A stretch of 64,000 nt of DNA, from the NCBI GenBank assembly GCA_020736575.1, contig JAGPYM010000004.1, positions 2,728,001 through 2,792,000 of the forward strand, in the 5' to 3' direction. The stretch comes from Thelonectria olida. Lineage: Eukaryota; Ascomycota; Sordariomycetes; Hypocreales; Nectriaceae. Shown in pieces: positions 19,594 through 29,836 of the stretch. Numbering within the stretch: position 1 is the first letter of the stretch; the number at the start of each line of letters is the position of its first letter. The notes below the pieces were generated by a model. It ran no database searches and was not told the origin of the DNA. It saw only the letters and a program-made list of their open reading frames with translations. Made by a program: the position numbers and the translations under genes.

Positions 19594-20269
19594 TCCAACT
19601 AGAATAAACGAATGTTTGTACTAAGATAAAGCTTTACGAACTAGATACGATAGGCGTTTTGATGAGACGGATTAGGGATTAGCTGGGCAGATTTGAACTG
19701 ATGGGTTGGTATTTTATGAGATTTTGGACCTTTCACTTACACCCATTACAACTACACCTATTACACCTACACCTAAACATACACCTACACCTACCTAACC
19801 TACAATTACACCTACGTCTTTGCATTACACTTGTATTACATAGAAGAATGGCGACCCTCAAATTGCAATGTTGGAATCTTTTCCCTAGCTTTTCACATGT
19901 TTGTTGACATGAATGTAGATTGTTAGTGTTCGCCTGGTTTTGTGTGCCTGTTTGGTTGTTCCATCATAACTTGACGATATATCACAGCTTCTTTGTGGAT
20001 AGGTAGTGACCCAGGTGAAGATTAATACAGTAATATTGCCCAATAAGATAAAATATTTTTTTGCCATACTCTGTGAAATGTTGTTTGCCCTTGAACAAAA
20101 AAATGCACGTCGCTCAGATAAGATCTTGCTGGTCGAGGACGGACAAAATTACGCCGGGCTGACGTTAATAAATTGCCCCAAGTTCAATTTCATCCACCAT
20201 CCTTTTTTCACTCGATTAGACGACAGTCTCGGCACTTCCCTTGATCAAGTCTCGTGCAATACACTTAAG
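19594..20269. other. Intergenic region with ACACCT-rich repeat
   Basis: Spacer between the dynamin gene and the DUF4267-type pseudogene. Apart from the hexamer tract at about 19734-19818 it is AT-rich and featureless. Confidence 0.5.
19734..19818 (+). repeat. Degenerate ACACCT/TACACC hexamer tract
   Basis: About 85 nt made of imperfect copies of TACACC(T/C), interrupted by short variants. It is not the fungal telomere unit (CCCTAA), only mildly like it. It lies in the 3' flank of the dynamin gene. Confidence 0.6.
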
Positions 20270-20665
20270 ATGAATCGCCCCTCGTCCTTCCCAGCCTGCC
20301 TTGTCGGTGTCCCCTTGGTCTTTACTGGCCTTTTCGCCCTACGCGATCCTCTTGCTGCACATACTCTCTTTGGCGTTCCTAGGCCCTCTCCCTCTCCTTC
20401 CACCACCGTCAACAACAACATATCGCCGTTCGTGTACGCCAAGGCCGTGCGCGACATGGCTTTGGGCTTGACGTGTCTGGGCCTGCACCTGCAGGGCAAC
20501 GAGACAAGCGTCACGGCGGTTCTGGCAGCTGCTGCGTTTACAGGTTTAGGAGATGGGTAGATTGTGTGGTGCTTTAAAAGAGACGAGCTGAGAGAAAAGG
20601 CTTAGAGCCATTAGGTTCCTACGGTGGTGGTTATGGCGCCGATGGTTGTGAAGAGGATGCTCTGA
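20270..20665 (+). pseudogene. DUF4267-type small membrane protein, broken by three TAG codons
   Basis: The frame from the ATG at 20270 encodes 96 residues with the pattern of the small fungal DUF4267 membrane proteins: a hydrophobic N-terminal helix (VGVPLVFTGLFAL), then PFVYAKAVRDMALGLTCLGL and TAVLAAAAFTGLGDG. It then meets TAG at 20558. The same frame continues to read family-like sequence (IVWCFKRDELREKA), meets TAG at 20603, reads two residues and meets TAG at 20612. As I recall the family, the last two stops fall where conserved tryptophans usually stand, so a TGG-to-TAG change is the simplest reading. Total reconstructable length is about 130 codons, normal for the family. Alternatives are a short functional form ending at 20560 or an intron starting at the GTAGAT of the first stop. 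Confidence 0.6.
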
Positions 20666-21033
20666 CAGAGAGAGACAATGAGGCTCTTGCTCCATCAGGT
20701 GGAACGATGACGATGATGGCACGGAAGCAAACAACCAAAACCGGAACTGGAAAATCATCGTCGAAGCCAAGCATTTCACTCTGATATCTCACTGATTTTG
20801 ATCACCAGACAGCCCTGCACCTTGTGCCGTTATTTCCGTCCCTCCACTCGCCGCATGCAGCATGGATCAGGAACACGCACAAGCTTGGAAGCATCGAGTA
20901 CCACATACGTCATTCACCAGGACGGCTCTGTAGGGGGCACAAGACATATCAAAACAGCCAGACATCCAGCAATATCTCATTCTTTTCTTCAGTTTTTCTT
21001 GAACTTTGAAAAAAAAAAACATTGCCCGTCGTC
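20666..21033. promoter_or_regulatory. Promoter and leader of the CDF transporter gene
   Basis: Non-coding spacer. A run of ten A residues lies at 21010-21019, just before the ATG at 21034. Confidence 0.45.
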
Positions 21034-22458
21034 ATGGTAGGCAAACGAGCCTTCAACGGCGATTCCAACCGCTACCGCTCCGGCCAAGACGCCCAGCGCA
21101 GACGTCGCCAACGAGACCACCCTCGCGACCTCGAAACGGGCAACATCTTCTACAGCAATGGCTTTAGAAACAACCCCAGGAAGACGCCCCGCGCATTCAG
21201 GTTCGGCGACGCCGCCCACACCGTCATCGAGGACGCCCGTCGCAAAGAGCTCAAGCGCGCCCTGCTGCACGGCATCGATAGACAAGGCCTCGAGAAGTAT
21301 CGCAAAACGGACGACGAGCTGAAGCAGATGAACAACAAGAAGCTGCGCGCCTTCTACAAGGCCCAGAACGAGCGCCTCAACGATTGGCTCGAGGTTGACG
21401 CTGTCGTCATGGCCATTGCCGACGACGCCCTAGAGTCCATGAACCCGGACCCGGACCACGACGGCGACCTGGAGCGCTGCGGTGGCATCCAGCGTGTCGC
21501 CGGGAATATTGGAGAGCTTCTGCCCGACGAGGAGAAGACCAAGAGGCGAAAGGCCGGCCGACAGGCGAAGTTGGCCATCAACGTCAACGTCATTGCCAAC
21601 ATCCTGCTGCTGCTGGCCAAGATGTTTGCTGTCTTCACCACAGGGTCGCTGTCGCTCGTGGCATCGCTCGTGGACTCGGCCCTCGATCTGCTCTGCACTC
21701 TGATTGTGTGGTCGACAAACCGCCTCGTCTTGTGGCGGTTGCACGCTCTTCGCAGGCGCTTCCCCGTCGGAAAGCGACGATTGGAGCCCCTCGGGATCTT
21801 GGTGTTTTCCATCATCATGGTCATTTCCTTTATGCAAATCTTGAAAGAGTCGGTCGAGCGGCTTTTTGGATCGAGCCACGAGGCCGAGATACTCAGCTGG
21901 TCTGCCATCGGATCGTTGGTAGGCACCATTGTCATCAAGGGCGCCATCGGCATCGGATGCTATTCGATCAAGACGACGCAGGTGCAAGCCCTGGTGCAGG
22001 ACTGCAAGACGGACGTCATCTTCAACACGCTCTCCCTGTTCTTCCCTCTCCTCGGCTACCGAGCGGGCGTGTGGTGGCTGGACCCTGTGGGCGCGGGCCT
22101 GCTCTCCATCTTCATCATCTACGACTGGGGCCACACATCGTTCAGCAACGTGGTGCGGCTGTCGGGCGAAGCGGCCGACGACGAGACGCTGCGCAAGCTG
22201 ATGTATCTCGCGTACCGCTTCTCGCCGATTGTGACGGGCTTCAAGAACGTGACGGCGTACCACGCGGGCGACGGCGTGTGGGTTGAGTTTGACATTTTGC
22301 TGGCCGAGGACACGCCGCTGAACTGCTCGCACGACATCGCAGAGACGCTGCAATATTGCGCCGAGGGGCTGGGCGAAGTGGACAGGGCCTTTGTGACGAC
22401 GGATTATGCCGTGTCGGGGCCGTCGGGGCATGCTCTTGATGCTGAATGGAATCATTGA
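21034..22458 (+). CDS. Cation diffusion facilitator (CDF) metal transporter, Mn/Fe-type
   Basis: Single exon, 474 residues from the ATG at 21034. CDF proteins export divalent metals from the cytosol or load them into vacuoles or Golgi by proton exchange. A long basic/acidic cytosolic N-terminus (about 175 residues) is followed by six membrane spans and a C-terminal cytoplasmic domain. The metal site in helix 2 is DSALD (D214, D218) and in helix 5 DCKTD (D323, D327). Paired DxxxD motifs are typical of the manganese (and related iron) CDF group rather than the zinc group, which has HxxxD. The C-terminal part (HAGDGVWVEFDILLAEDTPL) fits the dimerisation domain. Manganese specificity is an inference from the motifs. 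Confidence 0.9.
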   Translation: MVGKRAFNGDSNRYRSGQDAQRRRRQRDHPRDLETGNIFYSNGFRNNPRKTPRAFRFGDAAHTVIEDARRKELKRALLHGIDRQGLEKYRKTDDELKQMNNKKLRAFYKAQNERLNDWLEVDAVVMAIADDALESMNPDPDHDGDLERCGGIQRVAGNIGELLPDEEKTKRRKAGRQAKLAINVNVIANILLLLAKMFAVFTTGSLSLVASLVDSALDLLCTLIVWSTNRLVLWRLHALRRRFPVGKRRLEPLGILVFSIIMVISFMQILKESVERLFGSSHEAEILSWSAIGSLVGTIVIKGAIGIGCYSIKTTQVQALVQDCKTDVIFNTLSLFFPLLGYRAGVWWLDPVGAGLLSIFIIYDWGHTSFSNVVRLSGEAADDETLRKLMYLAYRFSPIVTGFKNVTAYHAGDGVWVEFDILLAEDTPLNCSHDIAETLQYCAEGLGEVDRAFVTTDYAVSGPSGHALDAEWNH

Positions 22459-22950
22459 GGGATACGGAGGAGTTGCAAGACTTGGGCGTCAGCAAGATGA
22501 CTGGTACAGGCCAGTAAAGTCTTCAATCTAGATGTCAAAGACAGATATAGTAGAGTCTAGGTGTATAAAGTACAACCGGAGTTTGGACACAATTTGATCG
22601 AATGGTCAATTTTATTTCCATCTCACTAGTTTCTTCCATGTCGTCTTCGTGCAGTTCCGTAAGGAACGGCTTCGACCTTAATATGACATGTTTGCGACCG
22701 AGTATGAATTCCACAATCTTGGGCATTCTGAGAATCCGGAGCTGTGCCTCAACTTTGGTCGGGCAGGTGAATTAACATACACGACTACCGGAAATGGATA
22801 GGCAAGTTTAACCAACTTGGCCATACTAACCAACATGTGACCTAACACTGGACAGAATTTACTCATTAATTTATCTCCTTATTGATCTCTTGACCGGGTC
22901 CTTACCGGCCCCGCTCCTGGAGCTGCTGCCGCTGCTGTGCTGGAAGTAGT

Positions 22951-23064
22951 ACTGGACTGGAAGGGCGATTGAGGAGTTGCCGTCCAGAAGTTGTAAGTAA
23001 CCACTGACGACAAGGCTCTCAGCGGGCTTAAGCCAAGTTGTAGAATAACTAGGGAAAACAAAGA
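22951..23064 (+). pseudogene. Relic of the 3' end of a quinate/shikimate dehydrogenase gene
   Basis: This aligns by eye along its length with 3361-3475, the last ~32 codons plus the start of the 3' UTR of the qa-3-type gene. Shared blocks include GGGCGATTGAGGAGTTGC, CGTCCAGAAG, ACGACAAGG and AAGCCAAGTTGTA. I estimate roughly 80% identity with several small gaps, which break the frame. The similarity fades left of about 22940. It shows no sign of a complete gene, so it is a non-functional remnant of an extra or relocated copy. Confidence 0.8.
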
Positions 23065-23676
23065 GTAAAGGAATGGGAAAGATATCATTTCAGATGCTCT
23101 TGAATTTGGGCCAAAACTGGCCACACTATTTAATCCCACAGTCAGTATGTTTCTCAGCGAATGTCACCCACGAGACGGCCACTGTTCGAGTTTGAAACAA
23201 TATTGATATGCATCCAAGCGCCTCGATGGACACCGTGCTTTCTTCTCCGGGATGGAAACGCTAGGTGACCATTACACCATATCGGGGCTGTGTATGTGTT
23301 GGTTCCAGGGGGATCGTGTGGCGTTGCAAATCAACGCAACAACTAGGGCAGGCTCTCGTCGCAAAGACACAAGCGAGTCATTGACAGCAGGAATCAATGT
23401 CCAACATCTCTGTAACTTTCCAATGTTATTTCTCAATAGCAATAGTTGCAGCGGCACGAGCCGAACCTAACATAGGTACCTGACGGACGGGACTTCCCGT
23501 CCTCTTCACCCGCCCGGTCTCTCGAAGAAACAGCGACAACACTCAAGAACAAGCATGGAATGCAACGCAGGCAGATCCCTTCACCAAAACCGTTGCTTGC
23601 AATTCTATGTGGATTCCACCAGCCCCATTGGCCATGCTGATGGCCGTGCTGGTGGCCAGTCACAGAAAGGCGACAC

Positions 23677-23727
23677 AACCAACAGCTCAGGGAGTTACAA
23701 CCAACAGCTCCGGTAGAACCAACAGCT
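23677..23727 (+). repeat. Three direct copies of AACCAACAGCT
   Basis: Exact 11-mers start at 23677, 23699 and 23717 in otherwise non-repetitive spacer upstream of the DUF7702-like gene. Function unknown. Confidence 0.6.
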
Positions 23728-23984
23728 TTGCTGTATTTCGTTTCAGAGATGAGCCATTGTACCATATGATGCACCCATAGATTAGTTGCCGATTCTGCAC
23801 AGCCTCGGCGGTTTTGTTTTCATAGCCACACGGAGCGCAATGTCGCTGCTTGTTGGGACGGCTTCTCCATTTTGCGACGGGGATGATCCGACTTCTTTGT
23901 CGACGACGGGATGGAATATTATTGCCTCGTTGGCAGTTCTTTTCTTCAATTCATTTCGGTAATGTTCACTCTCAAGTCGCGAAG

Positions 23985-25096
23985 ATGACAGAACTGCACA
24001 CTTCCGTTGCCATCGCCCAAGTGGCCTTTTACGCCCCCATCGTGCCTCTTAGTCTCTTCATTTTCTTGCGGAATGTTCGCAACAGGCCTCTGCAACCATG
24101 GTATCCTCTCGTCCTGTTTTCCCTCAGTATGTCTTTCCTTACCCGTTCGCTTTTATCGAGCGCAGACTGACAGTCCGGCATCTAGTGCGGCTTCTTGGTG
24201 GCCTTCTCACCATCGCGCAAGAGACGAGCCCGGACAACGTTCGACTGGGAGTCGCTGCATCTGCTCTGTTGAACATTGGTCTTGTGCCTTTGTTATTCTC
24301 GACTATTGGGATCCTTCGCTATGTGTAAGTGTTCAATTGAGAGGCTCTCTCCGGATAGATCTAACTGTTGAGCCTTAGCCTAGGATCGACCGCAGACTTG
24401 ACGCTGGCAAAACGGGGTAGCATCCTTGACATCGTAACTCGAATAGCATTGGCGATTGCACTCTTACTCTTGGTATTAGCCAGTGCGACCACACATCAGC
24501 GGGGAACCTCTATCGAAGCCCTGAGGGCTCTCGCCTTGTCCGGCTACGTTATCATGACCTGCGTGCTAGCTCTTGCCACTGCAGAACTGACCCAACTGCA
24601 TGTCCACCGACATCTACTAGGCGCCGGGACTTTAATTGTAAGCATCCACAACCCCGAGTTTGTCGTTGTAGCTCGAACAGGTCTAACAAGGCGTGCTCTT
24701 TAGTATGTGCAGGTTGCCCTCCTCGGAACCCCAGCATTAATCCTCCGAACGCTATACGGCCTTCTCTTCGAGTATACGATAACGGACGAAGACCCGATAT
24801 GGAACCCCCTCCATGGATCGGTGCCCATCTTTATTCTGATGTGTTTGATACCAGAGTACATGACCCTTCTTCTATACATGTATCTCGGCTTTCATCGCAT
24901 GAACCACGCCATTCCCGAGCTAGAGAAGAGCGAAGATGTTGAAAGCGGCACGTACTGCATGATTGGTGGGTTGCGGGTTGGCTGGACGGTGCATCGATAC
25001 CAGCAACCCGGTGCTGGCGCCAACCCATTATCTGATCCTCCTCCGTATGATGGTGAAACCTCTACCATACCACCATCCAGTAATAATCATGCATGA
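23985..25096 (+). CDS. Seven-helix-type integral membrane protein (DUF7702-like), function unknown
   Basis: Four exons, 23985-24126, 24186-24324, 24379-24637 and 24704-25096, joined by 54-66 nt GT-AG introns in consistent phase, give 310 residues. The protein starts MTELHTSVAIAQVAFYAPIV and contains about seven hydrophobic helices with short polar loops and a hydrophilic, Pro-rich tail (DPPPYDGETSTIPPSSNNHA). This layout is that of a fungal multi-span family often found beside metabolic genes; I assign the family name only tentatively. No catalytic motif is visible. It is the first of four same-strand genes running to 31.2 kb. Confidence 0.75.
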
Positions 25097-25799
25097 GGCG
25101 GGATTGGGATGTAAGTGGAAAGAAGAAGACGAGATACCCAAGGTACTTGGAGGTCGACGAGTGATTTGGCCCAAACAAGGGAATGAGACCAATGGACCGA
25201 GATCGGATTGCATGGGAAGTCGGTCATGGTAAATAGGTCGTGCAGTTAGTTACGATAATGAAGAGATACCCTTTGATATACTACGTATGGCTTTATGGTG
25301 ACTAAGCTGATACATGATCTGCATCTGTTACCAACTGGCCATGCTCGACTTGACGTAGGTACCTCGAGAACGCAATGATTCACCACGATATGCCATAGAA
25401 TCGTGGAATTCAAATTGGATTCCAAAATAAAATAGTAATGTATCAATTATTGAGTCAATTGGTGGCTCGAGAGCCGCAGGTGGACCCTGAATTCGCTGGA
25501 AGCACCTTGATGGTCCATGACGTTTGGGTATCATGACCATCAAGGTGTCGGTTGAGAGGAAACACTACCGATTATTTGCCCTGCCATCATGACTGGGAAG
25601 CCAAAGAGGTGCTCAACAAGCAGAAGGAGGTACTCTGAGATGCAGTATAAGACCCGGAGGCAGGTCCAGTCGGGCTTCAAGGCTCGGGCCGGGGTCTAAA
25701 CCTCATTATCAGCACTACCCCTCCTGTTCAACTGTCAATTCCAATTTTATTCCCCTGTTTGCAAGTTATACTTGTTTAGAAACCCCTCTTGTATCCAAG
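25097..25799. promoter_or_regulatory. Promoter region of the FAD monooxygenase-like gene
   Basis: A 0.7-kb spacer containing a long inverted repeat (25503-25547) about 250 nt before the ATG at 25800. No coding sequence is seen. Confidence 0.5.
25503..25547. repeat. 17-bp near-perfect inverted repeat (hairpin)
   Basis: The left arm CACCTTGATGGTCCATGA (25503-25520) and right arm TCATGACCATCAAGGTG (25531-25547) are complementary except for one unpaired base, around a 10-nt loop. It could be a dimeric regulator site, a hairpin in a transcript or the trace of a tiny foldback element. Confidence 0.75.
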
Positions 25800-27496
25800 A
25801 TGGACCAGGACAATGTCCGTGAGGAAGAAGACGTCTACGATGTCCTCATCGTTGGCGCAGGTCCAGCAGGCCTCTCTGTTGCTGCTCGTCTCCGAGAGCA
25901 CACGCCAGCCGCTCTCTTTACCGACGAAGAGCATCGTCGATACCACTGGATCGGCAAATACGGCAAGAAAGTCACGCTCAAGCACGTCAAGAGCGGTAAG
26001 ATATCCAACGGCCAGACGGCCCGGCCCGAGTACAAGATGCTTGTCCTAGACGCCACCGAGGGGCACTGGATGGGTCGTTGGAACAAGCTCTTCAAGATGT
26101 ACGATATCTCGCACCTGAGAAGCCCCATGTTGTGGCATGTTGATCCGCAAGATCGTGATGCGTTGCTTGCGCATGCGTGGGCCAACGACAGGGAGGATGA
26201 GATGATTGAAATCAGAAACTGCGTTGGCAAGGAGATTAGCAAGCATGCTAAGAAGACGTTGAGACACAAACCCTGCGGTGGAAAGTAAGTTGACTTGTCA
26301 CTGAAAAAGGCTCTGGGAACTAACGGCGGCGATCAAGACAATCTGCGCGCATTGCCATCAACCTGAGAGAGAGGAACGACTATCACACACCCTCAACACC
26401 TCTCTTCCACGACCACTGCAAAAGCGTTTTCGACCGATACAAGCTTGCAAACAACACAGTCTGCAAGGAATCGGTGAAGCACATTGACTACGGCGTCGTC
26501 AAGCGCATATCCATTGATGACGAGAAACTATTCACCGTCACGTCTAACAAGGTGCGACGATACGCCCGAGCCGTGGTGCTGGCAGTCGGCCCCGCCAATA
26601 CAGCCCAGATTCCCCGGATTCCAGGGATGCCTTCCGTGGAGACGCTTCCCCAGACATGCCACAGCATGCACATTCCCGTGTTCCCTGCGCCGGTGGTTCA
26701 GGGGCGGATTCTGGCTCGTCGCCCGACCAATGTGCTCATTGTCGGTGGAGGACTTACCTCAGCGCAACTGGCGGATCTAGCCATTAGGAAAGGCGTCACG
26801 AAGGTGTGGCACATCATGCGAGGCCCCCTGCGCCTCAAGCACTTCGACGTCGATCTGGAGTGGATGGGCAAGTACAAGAATGCAGAACAGGCTCGCTTCT
26901 ATACGGCGGACACGGACGATGAGAGATTGGCCATCTACCTTGAGGCTCGTGGAGGCGGTAGCTTGACACCTCTCTTCCACAAGCGGGTTAAGAAACATAT
27001 TGTCAGCAAGAAGTTGGAGCTTCACACCATGACGAGCTTGGTCGAGGCAAAGTTCGAAGGCGAAGACGGCAGCGGCATGTGGTCGGTCCAGACCAGCCCG
27101 CCCATTCCCGATCTGCCATCGATGGATTACATCTACTTCGCGACAGGGGTTCAGACAAACTTTGCAACTCTTCCTTACCTGCAGACCATGCTGGAGAAGT
27201 TCCCGATCGAAGGTCGTGGGGGGTTCCCGTGCGTCACGGAGGATCTCATGTGGAACAAGGAAGTTCCCTTGTTCGTGAACGGCAGGCTGGGCGCACTGCA
27301 GCTTGGACCTGCGGCGCCGAACTTGGGTGGTGTAAAAGTAGGTGCGGAGAGGATTGCGTGGGCGATTGAAGATCTGGTTCCTCGGCCGGGAACGGTGGTT
27401 AATGAGGGCGAAGATGGTGAGGAGGCGGGACTGGCTGGGTACTTGTCTGGACATGGCAACATGTACAGTTCGCTGAGTGCGCTGGCTGTTGAGTAG
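25800..27496 (+). CDS. FAD/NAD(P)-dependent monooxygenase-like oxidoreductase (SidA/N-hydroxylase-like fold)
   Basis: Two exons, 25800-26284 and 26338-27496, joined across a 53-nt intron, give 547 residues. An N-terminal FAD-binding Rossmann motif (VLIVGAGPAGLSVAARL, glycines at 19-24), a second nucleotide-binding motif (VLIVGGGLTSAQLAD, near 298) and a late FATGVQTN motif mark a two-dinucleotide-domain flavoprotein. The arrangement is like L-ornithine/lysine N-hydroxylases and related flavin monooxygenases, but the substrate site is not recognisable and no siderophore gene is nearby, so I do not name a substrate. It has no signal peptide and is probably cytosolic. A Zn2Cys6 regulator follows directly and a hairpin sits in its promoter. 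Confidence 0.85.
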
Positions 27497-27878
27497 GCTT
27501 GCGAGCTTAATTGCACAAGCATGCGTGTTTTGTGTGTCTCTAGAAGTATTCAGCCTTGCCGGGAATTCGTCCACCGATGGATAAGCATGGATTTGTTCCA
27601 TCTGCTCGGACTTGGGGTTTCAATGAATTGTCAGCAAACGTCCGAGGCGGATTCGTTTGCTCGCATTTGCCCCACTGACGTTGTGGAGACATCTGCACTA
27701 CGCCTTAGCTAGACAGGGGCAGGCGTCTAAGCCTCACGCTTCCTTGTCAACCCGCATGCCGCTACGTTGGTCCCTGATAATGACGTGGGAAGCTTCTCAA
27801 CCGTTGATTACTTTTCATCCTCAATAATATTCGTATGTGAACAATTTAGAAGAAGACTCTCTTATTTCGAGCTCACCG
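27497..27878. promoter_or_regulatory. Spacer between monooxygenase-like gene and Zn2Cys6 gene
   Basis: A 382-nt non-coding stretch serving as 3' flank of one gene and promoter of the next. I see no distinctive motif. Confidence 0.4.
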
Positions 27879-29434
27879 ATGGCTCGTCTAGGCTCTACAA
27901 AGGTCAAAACCGGCTGCAAGACGTGCAAGTAGGTGACAACCGAATTGCTAGCATCTCCTCCTTCTACTAACATAGCCCCGTCCAAAGAATCAGAAAGGTG
28001 AAGTGCGACGAGACCTGGCCGCAATGCCAAAGATGCCAGAAAACAGGTCGAACTTGCGATGGATATCAAGCGCCGCCGACGGGCTCTTTGTCCTGGGATC
28101 TACTGCTTCGTCCTCAACCGTCGACAACGCCCGCGCGCGATAGCCACGAACTCCGGAGCCTGGCCTTCTTCCACCAAGTCGTCGCTCCCGTCCTCTCTGG
28201 GCCCTTTGACCCCTCGTTTTGGACTCATCTGGTCGCCCAGGCTACGCATCATGAACCCGCGACGCGACACGCCGTGCTCGCCATCAGCTCGTTCTTTGAG
28301 ACCTTCTCCGAGACGACGTGTGTGGCGGCGGATAATCCCTTTGCCATTCAGCATTACAACCGGGCGATCAAGAGGCTGTTGACGGAGCCGATGCACGATG
28401 TCGATTCCGTCTTGACCGTCTGCGTGCTCTTCATCTGCATCGAGTTTCTGCGCGGCGACAAAGAGGCCGCCATCAACCACACACGACACGGCATCCGCCT
28501 TCTCAGCACGAAACGAGGCCCGTCTCAGCTTACACCCGTCTTTTGCTACATACATCTATTTCCCTTGTTCTTCGGCGCCACTGTGACCGAAATCCCGCTC
28601 ATGGTAGACGGTCCAGGCCCCGGCAGCACGTTCCAGAGCATGTTGGAGGCGAAGCACTCGCTAGACGTCATCATGGCCCGGACCGTCTGGCTCGTTCGCA
28701 GGACCGAGGGTTGGCAGATTGGCGCGACACCCGAGGAAGAAAACGGCCCGACGCCGGCCATGTTTGAGGAACAGCGCGAGTTGGCAGAGTCGTATCGCGC
28801 CTGGGATGGTTCGTTTGCGAGGTTCCAGGCCAGACAGGGCACCGAGACGAAAAAGGACGCGGCGTCGCTGGCGCTTCGGATCCGGTGGCTGACGTGCAGC
28901 ATCTGGGTGGACAATTGTCTCAAGAAGGGCGAGATGATGTACGACGCGTACAGGGAACAAGGCAAGAGCATGGTCGAGATGGCTCGATGCGCGCTGGCGC
29001 TCGACGAGAAGGCCGGGCGGCGCAAGAAGTTCATGTTTGACATGGGGTTCAGCCCTATACTGCATTTCCTGGCGCTCAAGTGCCGCTACCTGCACACCCG
29101 AGTGGCAGCTCTCGCGCTGCTCAAGGGCCTTGCGTGCCCGCGCGAGTCGCTCTGGGACGCGGTGGCGATGCAGGCGGTTGGGAGGAAGGTGATTGAGGTT
29201 GAGCACGACATCGAACTGAGGCCTGAGGCGGTGCGGGTTGACAACGAGTTTAGCGACGATGAGGCGGGATTGCCGCCGGAAAAGGACCGCATTCGAGGCT
29301 ATGTGTTGCTGGATCGAGATGATTTTCGGGCAAAGGAGGGAGTCTCGGTGTATCAGCGACCGGTGTGTCTGCTTGCGTTTGGGGAGGATGGTGGTTTGGC
29401 GAGGAGACACGAGTGGGTGACGGTATATACGTAG
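27879..29434 (+). CDS. Zn2Cys6 fungal transcription factor
   Basis: Two exons, 27879-27928 and 27988-29434, joined by a 59-nt intron, give 498 residues. The intron splits the zinc cluster: exon 1 ends in the codon after the second cysteine. The joined cluster has cysteines at 13, 16, 23, 30, 33 and 40 in the standard C-x2-C-x6-C-x6-C-x2-C-x6-C spacing, followed by DGYQAPPTG. The rest is the helical regulatory region of fungal Zn2Cys6 proteins (for example RSLAFFHQVVAPVLSGPFDP and FICIEFLRGDKEAAINH). It lies between the monooxygenase-like and RTA1-like genes on the same strand, so it may be their local regulator; that is inference. Confidence 0.9.
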
Positions 29435-29836
29435 AAGAGCAGAAACAAGAGAAGAACAACAGAAGAATAAGAGAAATATTGCCAAGTTATGTCACCTACC
29501 TATGAATAGGTGCTGGGGCATTTCCGAGAATTAGATTGATAGTCCGACCATGTCAGGGATTATTTGTTCATGTAGGGCTGAAGCGACGGGAGGGTCTCAA
29601 TTGATGGCTGTGAGTGGCTCGCTCGGACTTTGAAGCGGCTGAGCCCCAGACAGAGAGGCGTCACGTCGCACTTTGTTGTTGGAGAAGAGGCTTTGCAAGT
29701 ATAATGCGACTGCGAGGAGAAGATCATTTATCAGTTAGAGAGATGAGAAAAATAAGATATAAATCATGGGCTCAGTCGCTTCGTTTTGGTGGTTCAGTTC
29801 AGCATCCATCTCATCATTTCTCTTTCGTCAATCAAG
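29435..29836. promoter_or_regulatory. Promoter region of the RTA1-like gene
   Basis: A 400-nt spacer with no coding sequence. An ATAAGATATAAATC stretch at 29751-29764 could be the TATA region for the ATG at 29837. Confidence 0.4.

Larger units (their letters stand above)
22459..23984. other. Intergenic region containing a quinate dehydrogenase relic
   Basis: A 1.5-kb stretch between the CDF gene and the next membrane protein gene. It holds the gene relic at 22951-23064 and three copies of an 11-mer near 23.7 kb. The rest has no recognisable coding sequence. Confidence 0.5.

Noticed and set aside
21430..22455. A 341-codon open frame antisense to the CDF transporter gene
   Set aside because: It is rich in Arg/His/Gln with no motif, and the opposite strand encodes a complete CDF protein. 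GC-rich codon thirds create such shadow frames.
28661..29485. A 274-codon minus-strand frame across the Zn2Cys6 gene
   Set aside because: No recognisable domain; the plus strand carries a good zinc cluster and regulatory region.
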